NCBI GenBank assembly: GCA_030635005.1
Contig: DAOVZS010000069.1
Coordinates: 1 to 9,649 of the forward strand
Direction of reading: 5' to 3'
Source of the DNA: Thiomargarita sp.
GTDB taxonomy: Bacteria > Pseudomonadota > Gammaproteobacteria > Beggiatoales > Beggiatoaceae
DNA length: 9,649 bases
The position numbers and the translations under genes are program-made. The notes below the pieces were generated by a model, which was given only the letters and a program-made list of their open reading frames with translations, made no database searches and was not told the origin of the DNA. Shown here piece by piece: positions 1 through 7,252 of this stretch. Every line of letters begins with the position of its first letter. The stretch's first letter is position 1.

Positions 1-96
1 AACGGTGCCTAAAATAAAGAATAGGGTAATAAATGTCAAAAGCATAATCGCTTGCACACTCAAGCTGTTATACCATTTTACTGTTGTTTGTTGCAT
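1..96 (-). CDS. N-terminal fragment of a membrane protein, cut by the window edge
   Basis: Reading leftwards from an ATG at 96-94, the frame stays open for 32 codons to base 1. The peptide starts MQQTTVKWYNSLSVQ and continues into a very hydrophobic stretch (about residues 15-32, AIMLLTFITLFFILGTV). A short polar N-terminus followed by one hydrophobic helix fits a type II signal anchor, as found in sensor kinases, chemoreceptors or membrane-bound cyclases. A weak Shine-Dalgarno-like GAGA lies about 8 bases before the ATG. The gene is on the same strand as the hybrid kinase, 129 bases after that gene's stop, so it may be another part of the same signalling cluster. The function cannot be named from this fragment. 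Confidence 0.6.
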   Translation of the reverse strand, partial: MQQTTVKWYNSLSVQAIMLLTFITLFFILGTV

Positions 97-154
97 AGAA
101 AATTCTCATTGATTAGCGTGTCTAAAATCAAATACATGTTTTTCATTCCTTGTA

Positions 155-198
155 CCTAGGGCGTTGCCCCAGGCTGATATATGTCGCCCTTTCAGGGC
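155..198. repeat. Double-hairpin intergenic repeat element
   Basis: Two hairpins lie side by side in the gap between the hybrid kinase and the next gene. The first (155-173) pairs CCTAGGGC with GCCCCAGG around a GTT loop, with one mismatch. The second (186-198) pairs GCCCT with AGGGC around TTC. AGGGCG at 158-163 is also an exact complement of CGCCCT at 185-190, so the two hairpins could exchange for one longer structure. The wording 'gggcgttgcccc...cgccctttcagggctt' looks to me like a dispersed repeat found in many copies in some genomes; that part is recollection, not shown by this window. It has no uridine tract on either strand and so is not a classical intrinsic terminator. Confidence 0.6.
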
Positions 199-225
199 TT
201 GTATCCTTGAAGAGAAATAAATATT

Positions 226-3200
226 TTATTTATAAAGCCATACGCGCATGAGTGATAATAATTTCTCTGTATCTACAGGTTTAGCCAAATAATCATTTGC
301 ACCTGCATCAATACATTTTGCTTTATCCTCTTTCATGGCTTTTGCAGTCAGCGCTATAATGGGTAAATTACGGAAACGAGATTGTGCACGAATTTTTTGC
401 ATCGCTTCATACCCATCCATTTCTGGCATCATGATATCCATGATGACTAAATCAATTTCGGGAGACTCATCCAAAGCAGTTAAGGCTTCCTTACCATCAG
501 AAGCAATAAAGATCTCCATCTCTTTATCTTCTAACACCGTAGTTAATGCGAAACTATTACGGGGATCATCATCCACAATCAGGATATTTTTACCCTGTAA
601 CACTCTATTTTGATCATGCAAATTCCGCAAAATATCTTGTTTTTCTTGAGATAATTTAGCAGATTCTTGATGCAAAAATAAAGTGGTTTCATTTAACAGT
701 CCTTCTGGAGAACGCACAGTTTTAATCGTCAGTACTTCTATAGACTGTTGCAATAACACATCTTCTGACGCATTCAATTCACGATCCATGTACAAAATGA
801 CAGGTATTTTTGATAACTTGTCATCATTGTACAGGGGTTCAAGCAATTTCAAACCCGAATTATCTTCAACATTCACATCAATAATAATACAATCAAATTC
901 TGTTAATTCTAGGTGTTTTAAGGCTTCTACTCTGGTAATTGCCTGGATTGTTTGAATATTATCACCGATTAAATCAACAATTTGTTGTTTGTATACATCC
1001 TGTTCCACCAGCAGTAAGACTGTTTTTACCGCCTTACTCATGAATTGTGTAATTTCGTCAAAAACAGTGACAATCTGATCAGGCAATACAGGTTTGTGCA
1101 AATAGCCTACCGCTCCCATTTTAAGTGCGGTTAAGGCATCGCCTTGTGCTGAGATAAATTGTACTGGGATATGTCGTGTTTTGGGGTTTGTTTTGAGATG
1201 CTCCATGACTGACCAACCATCCATTTCAGGTAAGCCAATATCAAGTACAATGACATGAGGAAGATATTCTTGTGCTAATTCTAAGCCTATTTCACCTGTT
1301 TCAGCGACAATTGTTTTAAAATTCTTTTTCCGCGCTAAAATAATCAACAGTTTCGCAAATGTAGTGTCATCCTCAATAATTAACAGCACCTGATCATTAG
1401 GCTTGATATTGCCTTGATCATCTGTAATGGTGGTATTGATTTTGGGAGAGGGCAGTGTGATTTCTTGCGATTTAAGTATCGGTAAATTGAGTGTAAAGGT
1501 ACTGCCTTTATCTTCTTCACTGGTCAATTCTAAATTACCGCCCAATAATTCAGCTAATCGACCCGAAATAGATAAGCCTAAACCTGTTCCCCCGAATTTA
1601 CGACTCGTACTGCCGTCTGCTTGTTGAAAAGCCTCAAATATCCCTTGTTGTTTATCGGCAGGTATTCCAATGCCACTATCAGTGACACTAATGGCAATAT
1701 GCTGGCTATCTGTCAGCTGTATCAGCATTTTAATTGAACCGATACTGGTGAATTTAAAGGCATTCGATAATAAATTATTGATGATTTGTTGGAAACGTTG
1801 TTCATCGGTATATAAAAGGGCAGGGACATTATCAGCGATGGTAATGGGGAAATCCAATCCTTTATCTTCAGCCAGTGGATTAAATTTCTGTTTTACGTGC
1901 ACGATAAAATGGGCAATATCCATATCTTCAAGTTGGATATCCATTTTTCCAGCTTCAATCTTGGATAAATCCAAAATTTCATTAATCAATCGCAGTAAAT
2001 CAGAACCTGCATTATGAATGGTTTGGGCTTGTTCAACTTCTTTTTCATTTAAATGGCTATTTTCGGATAAAATTTGCGACAGCATTAACATACTGTTTAA
2101 TGGCGTACGTAACTCGTGCGACATATTAGCCAAAAATTCAGATTTGTATTGACTGGCTAATTCTAATTCCTCAGCCTTGACTTCAATGGCAGCCTTTGCC
2201 TTTTCCATGTCTACTTGTGTACGTTCTAAAGTACGATTTTTATCCTCGATTTCTTTTTGTTGTCTTTCCAATTCTCGGGTACGTTCTTCCAATTCTTCAT
2301 TAATTTGACGTAATTCTTCTTGTTGCGATTGCAATTCTTCAGAGGAGCTTTGCAATTCTTCACTTTTTTGTTGCGTTTCTTGTAACAGAAACTCCATGTC
2401 TGTGCGGGCTTCTCCTGTACTGACGGCGATGCCAATACTGGGCATGATCTGTTTAAGATACTCATGTTCAAGCGGTGTGGGCGCATCATTAGAAAAACCC
2501 AGTTCAATCACCCCTTTCACGGTCATATTTTCATATAAAAAGGGAATAATCAGCACATGACGCGGAGATGCAACTGCGATACAGGATTGTATAATGGGTA
2601 CAATTTCGTTATCTGTATGCGTACGTAAGAGTGTTTCTTTTTTTAAAGCCGCTTGCCCTACCAAACCTTCTCCGATTTCAAATTGAATCGGTGTTTTTTG
2701 ATTCTTGGTATAGCCATAACTGGCAATGACTTCTAGATAAGCCCCTTCTTTAACGCCATAAAAGATACCAATATCTGCTTTGAGATACGTGGTGAGAAAA
2801 GAAATCACATTGTTAGCCAATGTCACAATATCAAGCCCGCCCCTCATTTTCTTATTTAATTCTGCTTGTCCATTTCTCAACCAATCCTGTTCTCCAATTT
2901 CGGCCATCTGTTTGTCAATTTCACTGTTTTTTGTTTTGAGATGCTCAACCATGATTTGAACTGCTGCATAAATCCCAGTAGCCTTTCGAGAATCAAATGT
3001 GATATCAAGATTACCAGCAGCAATTTTTTTGGTGATAGTGGCAATGTCACTGGGTTCACCGCCCACTTGTGTCATGATATCTCGTACAATATAATAAAAT
3101 GCAAATGAGGCGACGAGAAATGCCAGTAAGGTCGTGAGAATGAGTATCAGCGTACTTTCTTGTGCTAAATCTTCCGCATATTGAACATCTTTTGCAATTT

Positions 3201-3723
3201 TGAAATGCAACATCTCTTCAATTGCTTTAGAATGATTCATAAATTCCTTAAAAAGTGCATCAAACTGTGCATCCAATAATTGATCTTCTTGTTTTTGGAG
3301 TACATTAAAATTATTGTCAAAACGGACTTGGGCTAGGTTTCGAAAGGTCGCAAGCTCTGTTTGAATCAAATGCAGTTTTTCTGCTATGGCTGTATCCTTA
3401 ATAGCATAAAATGTGTTATGCTCATTTTCTCCTCCATTCAGCATGATTTCAATATACCAACGACTCTTATCAAGTAGTTTCCAGACATATTTTATGGCTT
3501 CTTTTTCTTCAGCCCCTGTGACGATTTCTTCAAACCATAGATGCGCTTCAACCACAGAAACTTGAAATTCAAGTATTGCTTCATTCATAGGATAGCTTTT
3601 CATGCTTATCTCTTGACTGACTGTATGCAATCTTATGATTTCAATAATACCAATGCTACCCGCAATAATAATAATTGCTAAGATCGAGAGAAAACTTATC
3701 GCTAATTTCTTTTTGATGGTCAT
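226..3723 (-). CDS. Membrane-bound hybrid sensor histidine kinase with HAMP, GAF and three receiver domains
   Basis: This 1165-residue protein senses an unknown signal and phosphorylates itself, then its own receivers. A membrane helix (about 7-30) and a second one (about 190-213) enclose a roughly 160-residue, mostly helical periplasmic region of four-helix-bundle type. HAMP follows (about 214-265), then GAF (about 290-440) and a glutamate-rich coiled coil (about 445-525). HisKA carries SHELRTPLN with the phospho-accepting His536. The HATPase has N654 in the N box, DSGIGIP at 682-688 and GGTGLGLSI at 711-719. Receiver 1 (about 778-895) has D785, D786, D828 and K877. Receiver 2 (about 900-1010) is degenerate. 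Receiver 3 (about 1045-1162) has D1051, D1052, D1096, T1126 and K1148. There is no HPt domain. The start lies 15 bases after the stop of the response regulator gene, so the two are probably cotranscribed. Only a weak GAG lies about 10 bases before the ATG. Ligand and output are unknown. Confidence 0.95.
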   Translation of the reverse strand: MTIKKKLAISFLSILAIIIIAGSIGIIEIIRLHTVSQEISMKSYPMNEAILEFQVSVVEAHLWFEEIVTGAEEKEAIKYVWKLLDKSRWYIEIMLNGGENEHNTFYAIKDTAIAEKLHLIQTELATFRNLAQVRFDNNFNVLQKQEDQLLDAQFDALFKEFMNHSKAIEEMLHFKIAKDVQYAEDLAQESTLILILTTLLAFLVASFAFYYIVRDIMTQVGGEPSDIATITKKIAAGNLDITFDSRKATGIYAAVQIMVEHLKTKNSEIDKQMAEIGEQDWLRNGQAELNKKMRGGLDIVTLANNVISFLTTYLKADIGIFYGVKEGAYLEVIASYGYTKNQKTPIQFEIGEGLVGQAALKKETLLRTHTDNEIVPIIQSCIAVASPRHVLIIPFLYENMTVKGVIELGFSNDAPTPLEHEYLKQIMPSIGIAVSTGEARTDMEFLLQETQQKSEELQSSSEELQSQQEELRQINEELEERTRELERQQKEIEDKNRTLERTQVDMEKAKAAIEVKAEELELASQYKSEFLANMSHELRTPLNSMLMLSQILSENSHLNEKEVEQAQTIHNAGSDLLRLINEILDLSKIEAGKMDIQLEDMDIAHFIVHVKQKFNPLAEDKGLDFPITIADNVPALLYTDEQRFQQIINNLLSNAFKFTSIGSIKMLIQLTDSQHIAISVTDSGIGIPADKQQGIFEAFQQADGSTSRKFGGTGLGLSISGRLAELLGGNLELTSEEDKGSTFTLNLPILKSQEITLPSPKINTTITDDQGNIKPNDQVLLIIEDDTTFAKLLIILARKKNFKTIVAETGEIGLELAQEYLPHVIVLDIGLPEMDGWSVMEHLKTNPKTRHIPVQFISAQGDALTALKMGAVGYLHKPVLPDQIVTVFDEITQFMSKAVKTVLLLVEQDVYKQQIVDLIGDNIQTIQAITRVEALKHLELTEFDCIIIDVNVEDNSGLKLLEPLYNDDKLSKIPVILYMDRELNASEDVLLQQSIEVLTIKTVRSPEGLLNETTLFLHQESAKLSQEKQDILRNLHDQNRVLQGKNILIVDDDPRNSFALTTVLEDKEMEIFIASDGKEALTALDESPEIDLVIMDIMMPEMDGYEAMQKIRAQSRFRNLPIIALTAKAMKEDKAKCIDAGANDYLAKPVDTEKLLSLMRVWLYK

Positions 3724-3738
3724 ATATAATATTCTCAG

Positions 3739-4425
3739 TTAGTCAACAGAATTCAACACATTATCTACCAAATATAGTAGATGTTTGCTATCAGACTCAA
3801 TTTGTTTCATGTCATTGACCAAATTCTTTTGACCTAAATTATTAAGTACTTGTTCAACCATCAGACTACGATTGATAATTGTATTCAGTAAGATTTGTAA
3901 CTTACTTTTGAGGTGCGCTATTTTTTTGTGTTCAAACGTGACATCTGCTTGTAAGGAGTGATGGGCTTCTGTGACCAAATCAGCAATGCTGTGAGGAAGC
4001 GTGCTTTCTTCCGTTTTCTGATGTTGTTTATCTTCTATTAAGCGACAATACGTTTCAATTTTGTCCCTAAGTTCCTGATTCTCAATGGGTTTCGTCAGAT
4101 AATCAATAGCCCCTAAATCAAATCCTTGTTTTTGAAATTCTGAAGATTTATAAGCAGCTGTCATAAACACAATCGGTACATGTTGTGTTTTTTTGCGTTT
4201 TTGGATCATTTTGGCTGTTTCAAAACCATCCATTTGAGGCATTTGTATATCAAGTATGATTAAATCAACGGTATGTTTGAGAATAAGACTTAAAGCGAGT
4301 ATGCCAGAATTGGCTTCAATGACCTTAGTATTCTCAAAATAGGTCTCAATGAGTGTACGTAAACTCAGTAGATTATTTTTATTATCATCAACAATAAGGA
4401 TGCTGATAGGTTTTTCTTGTGACAT
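3739..4425 (-). CDS. Response regulator: receiver domain fused to a degenerate HisKA-like helical hairpin
   Basis: The 228-residue protein begins with a complete receiver domain (about 7-125): acidic pair D13/D14, phospho-accepting D59 in LDIQMPQMDG, T89 and K112 in LTKPI. The remaining roughly 100 residues are helical and contain no DNA-binding, cyclase or enzyme motif. Residues 174-190 (SKLQILLNTIINRSLMV) line up with a kinase H box of the type HELRTPLNAIIGYSEML, but the histidine is Ser174 and the proline Leu179. Residues 204-226 resemble the second HisKA helix (KQI...KHLLYLVDNVLN). No ATPase domain follows. I therefore infer a pseudo-dimerisation domain, perhaps for binding a partner kinase. 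A good AAGAGG ribosome site stands 8 bases before the ATG. The hybrid kinase follows at once, suggesting that the two work together. Confidence 0.9.
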   Translation of the reverse strand: MSQEKPISILIVDDNKNNLLSLRTLIETYFENTKVIEANSGILALSLILKHTVDLIILDIQMPQMDGFETAKMIQKRKKTQHVPIVFMTAAYKSSEFQKQGFDLGAIDYLTKPIENQELRDKIETYCRLIEDKQHQKTEESTLPHSIADLVTEAHHSLQADVTFEHKKIAHLKSKLQILLNTIINRSLMVEQVLNNLGQKNLVNDMKQIESDSKHLLYLVDNVLNSVD

Positions 4426-4483
4426 TTATAAAACCTCTTGTTAAAATGTGAAGATTGAACCATGATTTTTTAGGTATCAAACC

Positions 4484-4512
4484 GTCTGAATCAGAATTTT
4501 TATGATTCAGAC
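4484..4512 (-). terminator. Hairpin after folE2, possible weak terminator
   Basis: A perfect 10-bp inverted repeat (GTCTGAATCA at 4484-4493 and TGATTCAGAC at 4503-4512) with a 9-base loop begins 8 bases beyond the folE2 stop. It is the only strong hairpin between folE2 and the response regulator gene. On the minus strand the sequence after the stem is GGTTTGATACC, which is not a proper uridine tract. It may stop transcription only partly, act as a 3'-end stabiliser, or separate the metabolic genes from the signalling genes. The perfect inverted repeat is certain; the role is inferred. Confidence 0.5.
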
Positions 4513-4519
4513 AAACTGA

Positions 4520-5305
4520 TTACTTTTCTTTTTTAATCACAGCATAAGCAGAATGGTTATGAATAGACTCAAAATTTTCAGATTCAAGTATGTATGTAGA
4601 AATGCGTTCTTCCTTGTTTAATTGGATTGCGACATCACGTACCATATCTTCCACAAATTTCGGATTTTCATAAGCACGTTCGGTGACATGTTTTTCATCA
4701 GGGCGTTTCAGTAAGCCATATAATTCACTGGAGGCTTCTTTTTCAACTAAATCAATAATGTCTTCTATCCAAATAAACCCATTTGTTTTTGCAGTCACAG
4801 TGACATGCGAACGTTGATTATGGGCACCATACTTGGAGATTTTCTTAGAGCAAGGACATAAGCTGGTAACCGGCACAACAATTTTGAGTGTGATAGACGG
4901 TGTCTTATTGATGATCTCACCTATAAAAGTGACTTGATAATCCAGTAAGCTTTTAACACCCGAAACAGGGGCAGTTTTTCGCATGAAATAGCAGAATTCC
5001 ATTTCAATATATCCAGATTTTGCTTCTAAACGCGGTAACATATCTGTCAGCATCTCTTTAAATGATTTTAGCGTGATTGCATATTGATGTTCATTGAGAA
5101 TTTCTACAAAACGTGACATGTGTGTCCCTTTAAAATCATGGGGCAAATTCACGTACATATTAAAATTGGCAATCGTATTTTGTTCTTCTCCAGAGCGACT
5201 TTTAATACACACCGGATATTTAATGTCTTTAATACCCACTTTATCAATCGCAATATCACGTATGTCACGACTCTTCTGGACATCAGGCATTGTTGTTGTT
5301 GTCAT
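4520..5305 (-). CDS. folE2: GTP cyclohydrolase I, FolE2 type (GCYH-IB)
   Basis: This enzyme converts GTP to 7,8-dihydroneopterin triphosphate, the first step of folate synthesis, in the cytoplasm. From the chosen start the protein has 261 residues, about the usual length for the family. Family signatures include NTIANFNMYVNLPHDFKGTH near residues 53-72, and the metal/active-site segment SLCPCSKKISKYGAHNQRSH with Cys150, Cys152 and His162. Conserved stretches ASSELYGLLKRPDEKHVTE and SIHNHSAY follow. An in-frame ATG at 5368 would add 21 residues lying inside dxs; I prefer the ATG at 5305, because homology begins just after it and it overlaps the dxs stop as TAATG, which suggests translational coupling. 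A GGAA about 11 bases upstream could bind the ribosome. FolE2 works with metals other than zinc and in many bacteria is Zur-controlled; here it appears to depend on the dxs transcript. Confidence 0.95.
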   Translation of the reverse strand: MTTTTMPDVQKSRDIRDIAIDKVGIKDIKYPVCIKSRSGEEQNTIANFNMYVNLPHDFKGTHMSRFVEILNEHQYAITLKSFKEMLTDMLPRLEAKSGYIEMEFCYFMRKTAPVSGVKSLLDYQVTFIGEIINKTPSITLKIVVPVTSLCPCSKKISKYGAHNQRSHVTVTAKTNGFIWIEDIIDLVEKEASSELYGLLKRPDEKHVTERAYENPKFVEDMVRDVAIQLNKEERISTYILESENFESIHNHSAYAVIKKEK

Positions 5306-7242
5306 TATTTCAATTGTTCCATTTTTTGGGAGATTGCAGCTACAATCCCGTTTGTATTTAAACCACATTGTGCTAACAATGTCGCTGTATCGCCATGTTC
5401 AACAAAGCTATCAGGTAATCCTAAATGTAATATTGGCGTTAAAACATCAGTATGTGCGTGTAAACATTCATTCACAGCACTCCCTGCACCGCCCATAATA
5501 ACATTTTCTTCTATCGTCACCAGTAGTTGATGGGTAGTTGCCATTTTAATGATCATGTCAACATCTAAAGGTTTGATAAAACGCATATTAACAACACTTG
5601 CATTTAATTGCTCAGCTGCTTCTAAAGCGGGTTTTAACAGTGTTCCAAAAACAAGAATGGCTACTTTTTCACCGTGACGACGACAGTGTGCTTTTGCGAT
5701 GGGTATTGTTGTCAAGTTTTTTTCAACAGTCACTCCGATGCCTGCTCCACGGGGATAACGCACTGCACTGGGACCCTTATGCTTAAATCCAGTCGTCAAC
5801 ATTTGGCGACATTCATTTTCATCAGCAGGCGCCATGATTAACATGTTAGGAATACAGCGTAAAAAAGACAAATCAAAGCTACCCGTATGCGTAGGACCAT
5901 CAGCACCGACTAAACCCGCCCGATCTATCGCAAATAACACGGGCAAGTTTTGTAAGGCGACATCATGGATTAATTGGTCATACGCCCGTTGCAAAAAGCT
6001 AGAATAAATGGCAACTACGGGTTTTAAACCCTCACAAGCCATACCAGCCGCTAAAGTCACGCTATGTTGTTCCGCAATTCCCACATCAAAATAACGTTCG
6101 GGATATTGTTTAGAAAATTTAACCAATCCCGAACCGTCGCACATGGCAGGTGTAATTCCAATCAGACGCTCATCTTCGGCAGCCATATCACACAGCCAAT
6201 TGCTAAAAATTTGAGTATAACTGGGCGCAGTTGCTGATTTAGCCAGCATTTCTCCCGTTTTAGGATTGAAAGGGGTGACCCCATGATAATTACAAGGATC
6301 ATTTTCAGCACTGGGAAAGCCTTTACCTTTTTTAGTGATAATATGTAAAAATTGAGGCCCTTCTAAGGCTTTCATATTTTTCAATGTTTTCAATAAGATA
6401 GGTAAATCATGACCATCAATAGGTCCAATATAATTAAACCCCAATTCTTCAAATAAAGTACCCGGTATAATCATCCCTTTCATGTGTTCTTCAGTGCGTT
6501 TTGCTAATTCTCGCATCGTAGGCATGCGTTTCAGCAGTTGTTTACTGCCTTCACGCACTGAAGCATAGAATGGGCTCGATAACACTTTGGCTAAATATTG
6601 AGATAATCCCCCGACATTGGGAGATATGGACATATTATTGTCATTTAAAATCACCAAGAGATTCGCATCTAGCTCTCCCGCATGATTTAAAGCTTCAAAA
6701 GCCATCCCTGCTGTCAATGCACCATCTCCAATAATAGCCACCGCTTTACGCTTTAGCCCTAATTGTTTATTCGCCAGCGCCATACCTAATGCTGCACTGA
6801 TAGAGGTGCTAGAATGACCTACGCCAAATGCGTCATAAGGGCTTTCGTCCCGTTTTGGAAATCCAGCAATCCCGCCACATTGTCGTATGCTTGCCATCTC
6901 AGTACGTCGCCCAGTCAAAATTTTATGAAAATAACTTTGATGTCCCACATCCCATATTAAACGATCTTCTGGGGTGTTATAGATATAATGAAGTGCAATC
7001 GTGAGTTCAACCACCCCTAAATTAGACGCTAAATGCCCACCTGTTCGACTGATAGTCTCCAGAAAAAATTGGCGTAATTCTATGGCGAGTTGGGGTAACT
7101 CCTGCTCAGACAATTGACGTAGTTGGGTAGGTGTTTGGATGTGATCTAGTATAGGTTCGTTCATTGTCCGCTGTGTTACTAAAGGCTGTTCCTGTGCTTG
7201 GCTAGGCATTTGAAGTTGTTCAAATAATATTTGACTTGTCAT
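5305..7242 (-). CDS. dxs: 1-deoxy-D-xylulose-5-phosphate synthase
   Basis: This thiamine-diphosphate enzyme joins pyruvate and glyceraldehyde-3-phosphate to give 1-deoxyxylulose-5-phosphate, the entry point of the non-mevalonate isoprenoid pathway and a precursor of thiamine and pyridoxal phosphate. The 645-residue protein is complete (E. coli Dxs has 620). Visible features are SRTGGHLASNLG with His70, WDVGHQ (His101), the cofactor motif GDGALTAGM (172-180) continuing to NDNNMSIS (200-207), the catalytic glutamate in DVGIAEQHSVT (Glu391), DRAGLVGADGPTHTG (440-454) and RYPRGAG. The first 26 residues (rich in Gln and Pro) precede the usual family start, and Met27 is a possible alternative. I keep the ATG at 7242 because GAGG sits 6 bases before it. 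It begins 3 bases after the mtnA stop and ends overlapping folE2. Confidence 0.97.
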   Translation of the reverse strand: MTSQILFEQLQMPSQAQEQPLVTQRTMNEPILDHIQTPTQLRQLSEQELPQLAIELRQFFLETISRTGGHLASNLGVVELTIALHYIYNTPEDRLIWDVGHQSYFHKILTGRRTEMASIRQCGGIAGFPKRDESPYDAFGVGHSSTSISAALGMALANKQLGLKRKAVAIIGDGALTAGMAFEALNHAGELDANLLVILNDNNMSISPNVGGLSQYLAKVLSSPFYASVREGSKQLLKRMPTMRELAKRTEEHMKGMIIPGTLFEELGFNYIGPIDGHDLPILLKTLKNMKALEGPQFLHIITKKGKGFPSAENDPCNYHGVTPFNPKTGEMLAKSATAPSYTQIFSNWLCDMAAEDERLIGITPAMCDGSGLVKFSKQYPERYFDVGIAEQHSVTLAAGMACEGLKPVVAIYSSFLQRAYDQLIHDVALQNLPVLFAIDRAGLVGADGPTHTGSFDLSFLRCIPNMLIMAPADENECRQMLTTGFKHKGPSAVRYPRGAGIGVTVEKNLTTIPIAKAHCRRHGEKVAILVFGTLLKPALEAAEQLNASVVNMRFIKPLDVDMIIKMATTHQLLVTIEENVIMGGAGSAVNECLHAHTDVLTPILHLGLPDSFVEHGDTATLLAQCGLNTNGIVAAISQKMEQLK

Positions 7243-7245
7243 AGA

Positions 7246-7252
7246 TCACCTC
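7246..7252 (-). promoter_or_regulatory. dxs ribosome binding site built from the mtnA stop codon
   Basis: On the minus strand the sequence reads GAGGTGATCTATG. The last sense codon of mtnA (AGG) and its stop (TGA) make up the AGGTGA Shine-Dalgarno, with the GAGG core 6 bases before the dxs ATG. Ribosomes finishing mtnA would be placed directly at the dxs start. This decides the dxs start at 7242 over the internal ATG at 7164-7162, which has no comparable site. Confidence 0.75.

Noticed and set aside
335..2017. Open frames on the plus strand opposite the hybrid kinase (335-613, 683-955, 1427-1627, 1670-2017)
   Set aside because: They are antisense to well-defined kinase and receiver domains, resemble no protein, and arise from codon bias of the true gene.
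2226..2507. 93-residue open frame on the minus strand in another frame of the kinase gene
   Set aside because: It covers the GAF and coiled-coil coding region; the Lys/Asn-rich peptide is a frame-shifted reading of the repetitive coiled coil.
3735..3741. TAACTGA heptamer (minus strand) just before the hybrid kinase start; direct repeats of this heptamer are described in Beggiatoaceae
   Set aside because: Only one copy is present and three of its bases are the stop codon of the preceding gene, so chance explains it.
4426..4519. Possible own promoter for the response regulator (TTGATA on the minus strand at 4480-4475)
   Set aside because: No acceptable -10 lies at 16-18 bases from it; CAATCT is too poor a match to call.
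5306..5368. Upstream in-frame ATG that would lengthen FolE2 by 21 residues
   Set aside because: The added part lies entirely within the end of dxs, resembles no FolE2 N-terminus, and the TAATG overlap gives a better start.
5094..5530. Two overlapping plus-strand open frames opposite folE2 and the end of dxs
   Set aside because: They are antisense to two conserved enzymes, with no recognisable domain and no ribosome site of note.
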